A DNA stretch of 64,000 nucleotides, taken from NCBI RefSeq assembly GCF_015352445.1, contig NZ_JADKPO010000009.1:62001-126000 (forward strand), read 5' to 3'. Both the position numbers and the translations under genes were made by a program. Source of the DNA: Nocardioides agariphilus (lineage in GTDB: Bacteria > Actinomycetota > Actinomycetes > Propionibacteriales > Nocardioidaceae). This document shows, one piece after another, positions 8,132 through 18,484 of the stretch. Position 1 is the stretch's first letter; each line of letters begins with the position of its first letter. The notes beneath the pieces were generated by a model. That model worked only from the letters and a program-made list of their open reading frames with translations, was not told where the DNA came from and made no database searches.

Positions 8132-8470
8132 ATGCCGACATTCATGACTCGCGCTGAGGTCGAGGACCTGATCGCGAACGACCAGGACCACACCCTGATC
8201 GATGCCCTGCCCCACAGCTACTACGCCCAGCAGCACCTTCCTGGCGCCCTCAACCTCGTGGAGACCGACGTCGCCACTCTGGCGGCACAGCTCCTGCCGA
8301 ACAAGGACGCCACGGTCGTCACCTACTGCTCCAACGAAGCCTGCCCCAACAGCAAGGCCGTCGCCCGCCGCCTCGAGGCGCTGGGCTACACGGACGTCCG
8401 CACCTACGCCGCCGGCATCCAGGACTGGGTCCAGGCCGGCAACGCGACCGAAACCAGCCTGGCTTCCTGA
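8132..8470 (+). CDS. Rhodanese-like domain protein
   Basis: A 112-residue single rhodanese domain. The active-site loop begins at Cys66 in TYCSNEACPNS, with a second cysteine at position 71. This is longer than the usual six-residue CRxGx[T/S] loop, and is typical of the stand-alone subgroup seen beside YceI and MarR genes. The conserved end GYTDVRTYAAGIQDWVQAG fits the fold. Such proteins transfer sulfane sulfur or act in thiol stress. An AAAGGAAC ribosome site precedes ATG 8132. The promoter is flanked by two palindromes, so it is likely repressed by the divergent MarR. A YceI remnant follows 31 bases downstream. Confidence 0.9.
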   Translation: MPTFMTRAEVEDLIANDQDHTLIDALPHSYYAQQHLPGALNLVETDVATLAAQLLPNKDATVVTYCSNEACPNSKAVARRLEALGYTDVRTYAAGIQDWVQAGNATETSLAS

Positions 8471-8501
8471 CAAGCCTCGATCACAGACAAGGAACAGACC
8501 C

Positions 8502-8632
8502 ATGACGGAAACCATCACCACCCCATCGAGGGCTACGGGGTGACCTGGAACGTCGCCCTCGAAGCGGGCGGCGTCCTGGTGGGCAAGGACATCAAGATCA
8601 CCATCGACATCGAGACCGTCCTGTCTCGTTGA
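8502..8632 (+). pseudogene. YceI-family protein remnant (internal deletion plus frameshift)
   Basis: ATG 8502 preceded by AAGGAACAG starts MTETITTPS, a typical YceI N-terminus, but this frame stops at 8541-8543. In a different frame, from 8528 to the stop at 8630-8632, the sequence reads GYGVTWNVALEAGGVLVGKD and ends ITIDIETVLSR. That matches the C-terminal strands of YceI lipocalin-like proteins. A normal YceI protein is about 180-190 residues, so roughly 140 residues are missing and the two ends are out of frame. The gene lies directly after the rhodanese gene, where YceI is often found. It is probably a decayed third member of this MarR-controlled unit. Confidence 0.72.
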
Positions 8633-8721
8633 GCAACCTGCGACAGGTGTCGCGGCACCCGCAAAGCTACGTCGACCGCCTGCGACACAGTCAGCCCGAA
8701 CCGACGCCAGTGTGTTGCGGT

Positions 8722-8809
8722 TGGCGGAGGATGCGGGATTCGAACCCGCGAGGGCGTGAACCCAACCCGCTTTCCAAGCGAGCGCCATAGGCCTCTAGGC
8801 GAATCCTCC
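8722..8809 (-). tRNA. tRNA-Ser (anticodon GGA)
   Basis: On the minus strand, acceptor arms GGAGGAT and ATCCTCC pair. The anticodon loop TTGGAAA gives GGA, reading UCC/UCU. A long variable arm typical of class II tRNA-Ser lies between the anticodon and the GGTTCGAATCC T-arm. The discriminator is G and CCA is encoded (8722-8724). Confidence 0.96.
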
Positions 8810-8911
8810 GCGCAGGAGGCTACCCGGCGCCGTACTCCGCCGGGAAATCCGCTCCGCTGCCCGAAGGGCGCCGTCGGATTGGTCGGCTCCGAAGCCCTCA
8901 CCTACACTCGT

Positions 8912-9006
8912 CGGCAACCCCCCATGTGGCGGCATCTCGCTGAACTCCCCCAGGGCCGGAAGGCAGCAAGGGCAGGCGCGCTCTGCCGGGTACGTGGGGG
9001 GCCTTT
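8912..9006 (+). ncRNA. ffs: Signal recognition particle RNA (4.5S type)
   Basis: The conserved apical loop GGCCGGAAGGCAGCAAGGG at 8954-8972 is the diagnostic Ffh-binding hairpin of small bacterial SRP RNA. Outer arms around AACCCCCCATGT and ACGTGGGGGGCC close the rod, and CCTTTT follows as a short terminator. It pairs with Ffh to target membrane proteins co-translationally. Its place just upstream of dnaX is the usual actinobacterial arrangement. Ends are approximate. Confidence 0.93.
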
Positions 9007-9117
9007 TCATGTCCGGGTGCGGGCGGACTCGTCGTCTGACCTGCGGTGATCCGATGATCGGCTGATGCCTGCGTACGACGGCTGACGGACGTCGGCGGGC
9101 CTGGTTAGGGTTCAGGG

Positions 9118-11127
9118 GTGGACGCACCCCTGGCTCTCTACCGGCGCTATCGGCCGGAGACGTTCACCGAGGTCATCGGGCAAGACCACGTCACCGAGCC
9201 GCTCCGGGCGGCGCTGGCGGGCAACCGGGTCAACCACGCCTACCTCTTCTCGGGTCCGCGGGGTTGCGGCAAGACCACCAGCGCCCGCATCCTGGCGCGC
9301 GCGCTCAACTGCGAGCAGGCCCCGGTGGCCGACCCGTGCGGCGAGTGCGACTCGTGCCGCGACCTGGCACGCGGGGGGCCGGGCAGCATCGACGTGATCG
9401 AGATCGACGCCGCGTCCCACGGAGGCGTCGACGACGCCCGCGACCTCAGGGAGAAGGCGTTCTTCGCACCGGTGCGCAGCCGCTACAAGGTCTACATCAT
9501 CGACGAGGCGCACATGGTGACCACGCAGGGCTTCAACGCCCTGCTCAAGCTGGTCGAGGAGCCGCCGCCCCACCTGAGGTTCATCTTCGCCACGACCGAG
9601 CCCGACAAGGTCCTGCCGACGATCCGGTCGCGCACCCACCACTACCCGTTCCGGCTGATCCCGCCCAAGCTGCTCTCCTCCTACCTCTCCGAGCTCTGCG
9701 ACAAGGAGAGCGTCGCCATCGAGCCGGCCGCGCTGCCGCTGGTCGTGCGGGCCGGAGCAGGCTCCGCGCGAGACAGCCTCAGCGTGCTCGACCAGCTGAT
9801 CGGGGGAGCCGGCAGTGACGGGGTCACCTATGCCCTGGCCTCCGGACTGCTCGGCTACACGCCCGACACCTTGCTCGATGACGTGATCGACGCCTTCGCG
9901 GCCGGAGACGGGGCGTCGATCTTCGGTGTGGTCGACCGTGTGATCGAGACCGGACAGGACCCCCGCCGCTTCACCGAGGACCTGCTGCGGCGGCTGCGCG
10001 ACCTGGTGATCATCTCGGCGGTCCCTGATGCTCCTGCCAGCGGGCTGATCGACGTGGCCGAGGACGCCGGCGAGCGATTGGTCGCCCAGGCCGCGAGGTT
10101 CGGCGCTGCCGAGCTGAGCCGGGCCGCCGACCTGGTCGCCACGGGACTGACCGAGATGCGCGGAGCCACCGCTCCACGGCTGCTGCTCGAGCTGATCTGT
10201 GCCCGAGTGCTGCTGCCCGGTGCCGACGGCAACGACGGGGTGATGGCCCGCCTCGACCGGCTCGAACGCCGGATGGCGATACCCGGCCAGGTGGCCGCCG
10301 TCCCCGCGGCGCAGCCGACCGCTGCGTCGGCGACGACGACCCCGCAGCCGACACCGGTCAGCAGGCCCGAGCCGCCGGGCGAGGCCGAGCCCCTGGCGGC
10401 GGCGCCGCCCGAGCCGATGCCCGAGCCGACGCCTGATCCTGGGCCGATGCCTGAGCTGACGCCTGATCCTGGGCCTGATCCTGGGCCTGATCCTGGGCCT
10501 GATCCTGGGCCCGCGGCCGTGGTCTCGACGGGCTCGACCGAGGTGGGTGGCGTGCTGGCCCTGGTCGACGTGCGCCGGCTGTGGCCCGACATCGTCGAGG
10601 CCGTCAAGGCCCGGCGCCGTCTCACCTGGATCCACCTCACCCAGCACGCCCAGGTCGTGGCGGTCGACGCGACGACGCTCACCCTCGGGTTCAGCAACGC
10701 CGGGGCCCGCGAGTCCTTCGACGGCGGCGGCAGCGCCGAGATCGTGCGCCAGGCCGCGATCGACGTGGTGGGCTCGGACTGGAAGGTCGAGACGATCGTC
10801 GACCCCGGCGCGCAGCCGGCCGCCACCGCGTCGCCCGTGACCCCGGCGCCGTCACCCGAGCCGACGGTCGGGGTCGAGCCGCCGGTCGCGGCCGAGCCGC
10901 CGGCCCAGGCCGATCCCGCGGCCGTCGCTGCTGCCCGCGAGGCGATCCAGCAGACGCGTGCACCCGGGTCCACCAACGACCGAGACCCGGCCACCGACCC
11001 GCGCGCCGCGGCCGACGCCGAGGCGCATCCCGACGACGATGACATCGACTCTTCCGGTCTCGCCGGGGCCGAGCTGCTCCAGCAGCAGCTCGGCGCCGAG
11101 GTGATCGAGGAGATCAAGCACCCCTAA
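9118..11127 (+). CDS. dnaX: DNA polymerase III subunits gamma and tau
   Basis: A 669-residue clamp-loader ATPase. Features in order: LYRRYRPETF at the N-terminus, Walker A GPRGCGKTTS near residue 47, four zinc-binding cysteines between about residues 64 and 80 (ending CGECDSCRDL), Walker B IIDEAHM near 128, and the sensor/lid region to about 360. Then comes a Pro/Ala/Glu-rich linker with a tandem PDPG repeat (about residues 437-465) and a C-terminal domain for polymerase contact. The start is GTG 9118. It loads the beta clamp and ties the polymerase cores to the helicase. The YbaB and RecR genes follow in the same direction, a conserved set. Confidence 0.97.
   Translation: MDAPLALYRRYRPETFTEVIGQDHVTEPLRAALAGNRVNHAYLFSGPRGCGKTTSARILARALNCEQAPVADPCGECDSCRDLARGGPGSIDVIEIDAASHGGVDDARDLREKAFFAPVRSRYKVYIIDEAHMVTTQGFNALLKLVEEPPPHLRFIFATTEPDKVLPTIRSRTHHYPFRLIPPKLLSSYLSELCDKESVAIEPAALPLVVRAGAGSARDSLSVLDQLIGGAGSDGVTYALASGLLGYTPDTLLDDVIDAFAAGDGASIFGVVDRVIETGQDPRRFTEDLLRRLRDLVIISAVPDAPASGLIDVAEDAGERLVAQAARFGAAELSRAADLVATGLTEMRGATAPRLLLELICARVLLPGADGNDGVMARLDRLERRMAIPGQVAAVPAAQPTAASATTTPQPTPVSRPEPPGEAEPLAAAPPEPMPEPTPDPGPMPELTPDPGPDPGPDPGPDPGPAAVVSTGSTEVGGVLALVDVRRLWPDIVEAVKARRRLTWIHLTQHAQVVAVDATTLTLGFSNAGARESFDGGGSAEIVRQAAIDVVGSDWKVETIVDPGAQPAATASPVTPAPSPEPTVGVEPPVAAEPPAQADPAAVAAAREAIQQTRAPGSTNDRDPATDPRAAADAEAHPDDDDIDSSGLAGAELLQQQLGAEVIEEIKHP
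10461..10511 (+). repeat. 12-bp tandem repeat inside dnaX
   Basis: About four copies of GCCTGATCCTGG, with degenerate copies just upstream, encode a PDPG tetrapeptide array in the linker between the ATPase core and the tau C-terminal domain. Near-identity at DNA level suggests recent slippage expansion. Confidence 0.85.
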
Positions 11128-11142
11128 CCCGGAAGGCCACCG

Positions 11143-11514
11143 ATGACCGAGGACCACGACCCCAGCCCCGCCAGCCCGCTCGACGCCTTCGGCGCCGGCG
11201 GCTTCGACATGAACGCGCTGCTCCAGCAGGCCCAGCAGATGCAGGAGCGTCTCGAGGACGCCCAGGCCCAGCTCGCCGACGCCACCGTCGAGGGCAGCGT
11301 GGGCGGGGGAGTGGTGAGCGTGACCGTCAACGGCGTGGGCGAGCTCGTCGGGGTCTCGATCCGCGAGGGCGGCTTCGACGGCGGCAGTGCCGAGGACCTG
11401 GCTGACCTGGGCGACCTGATCGTGGCCGCCTACCGCGATGCCAAGGGCCGAGCCGACGCGCTGGCCAGCAAGGCCCTCGGGCCGCTCGCCGGCGGCATGC
11501 CCGGACTCGGGTAG
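11143..11514 (+). CDS. YbaB/EbfC family nucleoid-associated protein
   Basis: A 123-residue protein with the Gln-rich helix [19 protein letters not shown], then the beta hairpin [19 protein letters not shown] and a helical end. This is the full YbaB/EbfC fold, a small dimer that binds DNA and helps organise the nucleoid. An N-terminal extension of about 22 residues precedes the core. It sits 15 bases after dnaX and 11 bases before recR, the standard dnaX-ybaB-recR order, and is surely co-transcribed with them. Confidence 0.94.
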   Translation: MTEDHDPSPASPLDAFGAGGFDMNALLQQAQQMQERLEDAQAQLADATVEGSVGGGVVSVTVNGVGELVGVSIREGGFDGGSAEDLADLGDLIVAAYRDAKGRADALASKALGPLAGGMPGLG

Positions 11515-11525
11515 AAGCCCTCTCC

Positions 11526-12125
11526 ATGTACGAAGGCGTCATCCAAGACCTCATCGACGAGCTCGGCCGACTGCCGGGCGTGGGGCCCAAGAGCGCGCAG
11601 CGCATCGCCTTCCACCTGCTGCAGGCCGACCCCGTCGACGTACGCCGCCTCGCCGACGTCCTGGTCGAGGTCAAGGCGCGCGTGAAGTTCTGCACCACCT
11701 GCTTCAACGTCTCCGAGGACGACCAGTGCCGCATCTGCCGCGACCCGAGGCGCGACCCGACGGTGCTGTGCGTGGTCGAGGAGTACAAGGACGTCGTGGC
11801 CATCGAGCGCACGCGCGAGTTCAAGGGGCGCTACCACGTACTCGGCGGCGCGATCTCCCCCATCGACGGCATCGGTCCCGACCAACTGCGCATCCGTGAG
11901 CTGCTGACCCGCCTCGCCGACGGCACGATCACCGAGGTCATCTTGGCCACCGATCCCAACCTGGAGGGTGAGGCGACCGCGACCTACCTCACCCGTATGC
12001 TCAGGGAGTTCGGCCTGCGGATCACCCGGCTGGCCAGTGGGCTTCCGGTCGGAGGCGACCTGGAGTACGCCGACGAGGTGACCCTGGGCCGGGCCTTCGC
12101 AGGCAGACGCTCCGCAGATGACTAG
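11526..12125 (+). CDS. recR: Recombination protein RecR
   Basis: A 199-residue protein of standard RecR length. The N-terminal helix-hairpin-helix [16 protein letters not shown] is followed by a C4 zinc finger ([16 protein letters not shown]) around residues 57-72, then a Toprim domain with [14 protein letters not shown] and [15 protein letters not shown]. It works with RecO (and RecF) to load RecA on gapped DNA. It is co-transcribed with dnaX and YbaB upstream and the DUF5063 gene 21 bases downstream. Confidence 0.97.
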   Translation: MYEGVIQDLIDELGRLPGVGPKSAQRIAFHLLQADPVDVRRLADVLVEVKARVKFCTTCFNVSEDDQCRICRDPRRDPTVLCVVEEYKDVVAIERTREFKGRYHVLGGAISPIDGIGPDQLRIRELLTRLADGTITEVILATDPNLEGEATATYLTRMLREFGLRITRLASGLPVGGDLEYADEVTLGRAFAGRRSADD

Positions 12126-12146
12126 GCAGGACAGGAGAAGACGACG

Positions 12147-12788
12147 GTGACCGAGGACGAGCTTCTCGACGCGGTCGAGGACGTCGAGTCCCTCGACAGC
12201 ACCACCGAGGACTTCGCGGCGTCGATCGCCGACTCGGTGGAGAGCTTCCTGATCGCGTTGCGCGCTGCCTCGCGCGAGTCCGATGGGGGCCAGGTCATCT
12301 CGTTGCTCCTGCTCGAGATCAGCCAGGTCCTGCTGGCCGGCGCGCGACTGGGCGCGCAGGTCGACTTCGAGACGCGTTCGGAGTACCAGCCCGACGTCGG
12401 CCCCGACGCCGACCTCGACGACATGCGGCTGCGGTTGGCCAAGCTGCTCGGCGGCATCGACACCTACAGCTTCGTCTTCGACCCCTACGACCCCGACGTC
12501 GTCGACAGCAACGTCTCCGACGACCTGACCTCGATCGCCTCCGACCTCGAGAACGGGTTGCGCCACTACCGGGCCGGAGACGTCGACGAGGCCCTGTGGT
12601 GGTGGCAGTTCTCCTACGTCTCCTCGTGGGGCAACCTGGCCGGTGCGCTGCTCAACGCGCTGCTCTCGGTGGTCTCCCACGACCGGCTCGACACCGATGT
12701 CGCCGAGCTCGACGCCGACCAGGTCGCTGCGGCAGACGAGATGTTGGCCCATGAGATGTCGACGGACTCGACCCCAGACGCTCGTTAG
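12147..12788 (+). CDS. DUF5063 domain-containing protein
   Basis: A 213-residue acidic helical protein without signal peptide or membrane segment. The conserved segments ADSVESFLIALR and EALWWWQFSYVSSWGNLAGALL identify the DUF5063 family, which commonly follows recR in actinobacteria. No enzymatic motif is visible, and the function is unknown. It follows recR by 21 bases and has a plausible ribosome site (GGACAGGAGAAG). The aspartokinase gene starts 74 bases further on. Confidence 0.85.
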   Translation: MTEDELLDAVEDVESLDSTTEDFAASIADSVESFLIALRAASRESDGGQVISLLLLEISQVLLAGARLGAQVDFETRSEYQPDVGPDADLDDMRLRLAKLLGGIDTYSFVFDPYDPDVVDSNVSDDLTSIASDLENGLRHYRAGDVDEALWWWQFSYVSSWGNLAGALLNALLSVVSHDRLDTDVAELDADQVAAADEMLAHEMSTDSTPDAR

Positions 12789-12862
12789 AATCGGAGCGCC
12801 GCCCGCGCAATGGCGCGCGTGACACGGCACTTCATCTGGTTGATTCCTAGGACGGACTTCCC

Positions 12863-15170
<2,308 letters not shown>

Positions 15171-15215
15171 TCGGCCACGGCCGCATCTGTCACGCAGCGC
15201 CGACGAGAAAAATTG

Positions 15216-15274
15216 CCCCGCGGCGCCGTCCGGAAGGTGTGCCCGTCAGTAGCATTCCGGGTGACGCCGCGGGG
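15216..15274. terminator. Inverted repeat between convergent asd and GH6 genes
   Basis: CCCCGCGGCG (15216-15225) and CGCCGCGGGG (15265-15274) pair perfectly across a 39-base loop. They lie midway between two convergent stop codons. AAAAATT just before the left arm gives a U-run for minus-strand transcripts. It is likely a bidirectional terminator. Confidence 0.45.
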
Positions 15275-15304
15275 CCCCCGCGGCAAATCTGGGGTTCGAG
15301 TAGC

Positions 15305-16459
15305 TCAGTACGGCGTGGTGCGGGCCAGGGTCAGCGCCCGGTCCATCTCGAACGGCGCGGCCTGGTTGTAGAGCCAGGGCCGACCGAACCACATGTACGC
15401 GTCGACGTACTGCGTGGCCAAGGAGTTGATCCTGGCGCTCATGCCCCACTTCGGGTCGCCGACGTCGACGGTCGGCGGGATGCCGAGGGTGACGCACCGG
15501 ATCTGGGAAGGCGTCTGGCAGGCGTAGGCGTGGTCGAAGTTCGGGCCCTTGTAGGTGTAGCCCTTGAAAGGCCGGCCGTTCGAGGAGGTGTTGATGACCC
15601 CGAACTTATTGGGCATGCCCCGGGCAGCCAGCGCCTTGGAGATCCTCGCCGACTGCTTGACCTGTCGTGCCGTCGAGTCGTAGTGGGTGCTGTTGAGCGC
15701 GAAGCCGCGGGCCCACTGGATGCCCATCGGGATCAGCATCCGCAGCGCATTCTTGGCGCTGTCGCGCTGCCAGTCGGCGGCGCCACCGTCGATGTAGACG
15801 CTGACGTTGGGCAGGGCGCTCAGCGTGCGGACGGCGTAGCGGATCATCCGGGCCGGGAGCTTGGAACGTCCGGGCGCACACATCACGAACGGGCCGTCCG
15901 GCTGCATGATGATCGCCATGTGGGTGCTGCCCACACCGGCCGCGAAGCCGTCGATCCAGCGCTTGTAGGAGTCCCGCTCGGCCTGGGTCGGCAGCCGCCG
16001 GCAGGCCTCGCGCTCCCACGGGACCATCCGGAAGATGGAGACCTGCACGAGCACCTCGGGGTCGCCGCCGGTGGTCAGGGCGATGTACTTCTCGACGCGC
16101 TGCTTGATGTCGGAGTCGGCCTGCCAGTGTCCGAACCAGGTGGCCTTGGGGCGCTGGATGATCTTGTCGAGCACCGCCTGGTCGTCGGTCGGGGCGGCCA
16201 GGTACGGCAGCCACGCCTGCTCGGCCAGACCCTGGTAGACGCCCCAGCCGCGCACGAGCGGGTTGGCCGGCGTACCGACGTAGGCGGCCTGCTCGGACGG
16301 CTGGTAGACCGGCGGGTCGTAGTTCTCGTTGGCCGGTCCGCGGTTGACCGTCGTCGAGGTGACGTCGGCGTTGGCGCCGGTGGAGGTGGTCAGGGCAACC
16401 ATGGCGAGCAGCGCTGCTGCGGCCACGGCGGGCTTCCTGATAAGGGGGGATGTACGCAT
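15305..16459 (-). CDS. Secreted glycoside hydrolase family 6-like protein
   Basis: A 384-residue exported protein. A signal peptide (MRTSPLIRKPAVAAAALLAM through TSTGANA) covers the first 31 residues or so. GH6 features follow: KATWFGHWQADSD, VYIDGGAADWQ, INTSSNGRPF, and a C-terminal VDAYMWFGRPWL in place of the usual cellulase end motif. GH6 enzymes are inverting endoglucanases or cellobiohydrolases acting on beta-1,4-glucan. The C-terminal consensus is clearly altered, so the substrate may differ. No carbohydrate-binding module is present. It is monocistronic, convergent with asd, and its upstream 273 bases to tRNA-Pro hold no other gene. Confidence 0.82.
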   Translation of the reverse strand: MRTSPLIRKPAVAAAALLAMVALTTSTGANADVTSTTVNRGPANENYDPPVYQPSEQAAYVGTPANPLVRGWGVYQGLAEQAWLPYLAAPTDDQAVLDKIIQRPKATWFGHWQADSDIKQRVEKYIALTTGGDPEVLVQVSIFRMVPWEREACRRLPTQAERDSYKRWIDGFAAGVGSTHMAIIMQPDGPFVMCAPGRSKLPARMIRYAVRTLSALPNVSVYIDGGAADWQRDSAKNALRMLIPMGIQWARGFALNSTHYDSTARQVKQSARISKALAARGMPNKFGVINTSSNGRPFKGYTYKGPNFDHAYACQTPSQIRCVTLGIPPTVDVGDPKWGMSARINSLATQYVDAYMWFGRPWLYNQAAPFEMDRALTLARTTPY

Positions 16460-16700
16460 TTCGGGGGGTGTCTTTCCTGCTCGCTGACGACTTGCGGGAA
16501 TCCCCCCGGAGCTCCCCAGCTCCAGTGATGAGAAGTCTGTCCTCGATGGGTCGCCGGCGTGCGGGAACTGTCGACATTTGGCTGACCGGTCTGGACGACT
16601 GGACCGACCGGGCCGTTATCGGGCTCGGGGACTTCCCTTGGCGCGGGTTCGGGTGATAAGCGACCCAACCCGGCGCAGCGACTCCTGAGACGACGAATCC

Positions 16701-16721
16701 GCGACGCACCAGGTGCGTCGC
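16701..16721 (-). terminator. Hairpin after tRNA-Pro
   Basis: GCGACGCACC and GGTGCGTCGC form a perfect stem with a one-base nominal loop (about 8 bp in practice), 12 bases past the tRNA-Pro 3' end. There is no T-run, so termination may need Rho or be part of 3' processing. Confidence 0.5.
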
Positions 16722-16732
16722 GGATCACAAAG

Positions 16733-16806
16733 TCGGGCTGACAGGATTTGAACCTGCGGCCTCCTCGTCCCGAACGAGGCGCGCTACCAAACTGCGCCAC
16801 AGCCCG
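16733..16806 (-). tRNA. tRNA-Pro (anticodon CGG)
   Basis: On the minus strand, acceptor arms CGGGCTG and CAGCCCG pair, with discriminator A. The D-arm GGCGCAGTTTGGTAGCGC is standard. The anticodon loop TTCGGGA gives CGG, reading CCG. T-arm CAGGTTCAAATCCTG is present. CCA is not encoded; the next bases are C then T. Confidence 0.96.
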
Positions 16807-16884
16807 ATGCGGACCGCAAGAGTTCTCGACCGGTCCGCAACCTCGGCAACCCTACCGGAGCGTGGGACCGCGCTCCCAATCGGT

Positions 16885-17829
16885 TCAGTCGGCGCGAGGG
16901 GTCAAGGTGAGCAGGGTTGCCTCGGGTCGGCAGGCGACCCGGATGCGGGCGTAGGGGCTGGTGCCGACGCCGGCAGATACGTGCAACCAGGTGCTGCCCG
17001 GGTCGCCGTCACGCGAGTCGGCGGGATGGCGGTGCAGGCCCTTGGCGCGGGCGTTGTCGAGGTCGCAGTTGGTGGTCAGCGCGCCGATGATCGGCAGGCA
17101 CACCTGGCCCCCATGGGTGTGGCCGGCGATGACCGCGTCGTAGCCGTCGGCGGCGAACTGGTCGAGCACCCGCAGGTACGGCGCGTGCGTGACGCCGAGA
17201 CGTACGTCGGCGCCGGGGTCGGCCGGCCCGGCGATCAGGTCGAGGCGGTCGTAGCGCAGGTGCGGGTCGTCGACGCCGGCGAACGCGAACGAGGAGTCAC
17301 CCACCTTGAGCTGATCGTTGCGGTTGGTGAGATCGAGCCAGCCCGCCTCGACGTACGCACGTTGCAGGTCCGGCCACGGCAGCTGCGGCTTGTCGACGTA
17401 CCTCGTTCCGGTGTCGGGCAGCAGGTAGCGGATCGGGTTGCGCAGCGTCGGCACGTAGTAGTCGTTGGACCCGAAGACGAAGACCCCCGGACGTTCGAGC
17501 AGCGACCCGAGAGCGGCGGTGACGACGGGTACGGCGTCGCGGTGGGCGAGGTTGTCGCCGGTGTTGACGACCAGGTCGGGCTCGAGGTCGGCCAGGCTCG
17601 CGACCCACTCCTGCTTGCGGCGCTGGCCCGGGGTCATGTGGATGTCGCTCAGGTGGAGCACCTTGAGCGGGCGGTGACCGGCGGGTAGGAGCGGAAGCTC
17701 CACGGTGCGCAGGGTGTAGGCGCGAGCCTCCCAGGCGGCGTACGCCGTCAGGGCAGCACCGGTGACCGCTCCGGCGGCCACCGTGCCGGTGAGGAGGTCG
17801 ACAGGGCGCACCCGACCAGGGTTCCACAC
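16885..17829 (-). CDS. Membrane-anchored metallophosphoesterase
   Basis: A 314-residue calcineurin-like phosphoesterase. An N-terminal hydrophobic helix (residues 10-32) probably anchors it. The five metal-site blocks are visible in order: LHLSDIHM (Asp, His), VVNTGDNLAH (GDx), FGSNDYY in place of GN[H/D], GVTHAP, and IAGHTHGGQ. Such enzymes hydrolyse phosphomonoesters or diesters with two metals; the substrate here is unknown. The start at 17829 is used, though a start a few codons later is possible. It is divergent from the YqeY gene, with only 17 bases between the two start codons. Confidence 0.9.
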   Translation of the reverse strand: MWNPGRVRPVDLLTGTVAAGAVTGAALTAYAAWEARAYTLRTVELPLLPAGHRPLKVLHLSDIHMTPGQRRKQEWVASLADLEPDLVVNTGDNLAHRDAVPVVTAALGSLLERPGVFVFGSNDYYVPTLRNPIRYLLPDTGTRYVDKPQLPWPDLQRAYVEAGWLDLTNRNDQLKVGDSSFAFAGVDDPHLRYDRLDLIAGPADPGADVRLGVTHAPYLRVLDQFAADGYDAVIAGHTHGGQVCLPIIGALTTNCDLDNARAKGLHRHPADSRDGDPGSTWLHVSAGVGTSPYARIRVACRPEATLLTLTPRAD

Positions 17830-17846
17830 AGGGGAGAATGGGGAGC

Positions 17847-18305
17847 ATGAGCGCCCTGAAGGACCGACTACGAGCCGACCTGACCACTGCCATCAAGGCC
17901 CGCGACGAGGTGCGATCCGGCACCCTGCGCATGGTGCTCACCGCGATCACCAACGCCGAGGTCGCCGGCAAGGTGGCCAGGGAGCTCAGCGACGACGAGG
18001 TCGTCGGTGTGCTCTCGACCGAGGCCAAGAAGCGCCGCGAGGCCGCGGTCGCCTTCGCCGACGGCGGCCGTCAGGAGATGGCCGACAAGGAGGTCGCCGA
18101 GGCCGCCGTGATCGCCGACTACCTGCCCGAGCAGCTCACCTCCGCGGAGATCGAGGCGCTGGTCAGCGCCACTATCGCCGAGCTCGGCGTCGCAGGTGAG
18201 GGCATGAAGGCCATGGGCCGCGTGATGGGAGTCCTGACCCCGCAGGTACGTGGTCGCGCCGACGGCGGCGCCGTGGCCGCCGAGGTCAAGCGGCAGCTTG
18301 GGTAG
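17847..18305 (+). CDS. GatB/YqeY domain-containing protein
   Basis: A 152-residue single YqeY domain. MSALKDRLRADLTTAIKARD and the helical core EVVGVLSTEAKKRREAAVAF are typical. The C-terminal EGMKAMGRVMGVLTPQVRGRADG block resembles the tail of the GatB tRNA amidotransferase subunit. It is cytoplasmic and may bind tRNA, but no activity is established for the stand-alone family. ATG 17847 is preceded by GGGGAG and is preferred over ATG 17838. Its TAG stop at 18303-18305 directly abuts a tandem repeat block. Confidence 0.92.
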   Translation: MSALKDRLRADLTTAIKARDEVRSGTLRMVLTAITNAEVAGKVARELSDDEVVGVLSTEAKKRREAAVAFADGGRQEMADKEVAEAAVIADYLPEQLTSAEIEALVSATIAELGVAGEGMKAMGRVMGVLTPQVRGRADGGAVAAEVKRQLG

Positions 18306-18484
18306 TCGCGCGCGAGTCGGCGTCGGCTCACCGGGTTTCGAGACGGTTGCTAGCGCAACCTCCTCAACCAGCGGTGATCCGTCGCGCGCGAGTCGGCGTC
18401 GGCTCACCGGGTTTCGAGACGGTTGCTAGCGCAACCTCCTCAACCAGCGGTGGCTGGCGCAACCTCCTCAACCAGCGGTGATCA
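18305..18484. repeat. Tandem copies of the dispersed GGTTTCGAGAC hairpin repeat
   Basis: Two 71-76 base near-identical direct copies (from 18305 and 18381) and a third truncated copy (18452-18484) fill the whole gap between the stop codons of YqeY and the penicillin-binding protein. Each full copy has outer ends TCACCG and CGGTG(A), the core GGGTTTCGAGAC, and an inner stem GGTTGC-TAGC-GCAACC followed by TCCTCAACCAGC. The last copy overlaps the TGA of the penicillin-binding protein gene. Confidence 0.9.

Noticed and set aside
15239-16528. 429-codon plus-strand frame over the GH6 gene
   Set aside because: Antisense shadow: the minus strand encodes a complete signal peptide and GH6 landmarks.
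18305-18484. CRISPR array
   Set aside because: The copies are direct repeats of 71-76 bases with no unique spacers and no cas genes; they match a dispersed hairpin repeat found elsewhere.
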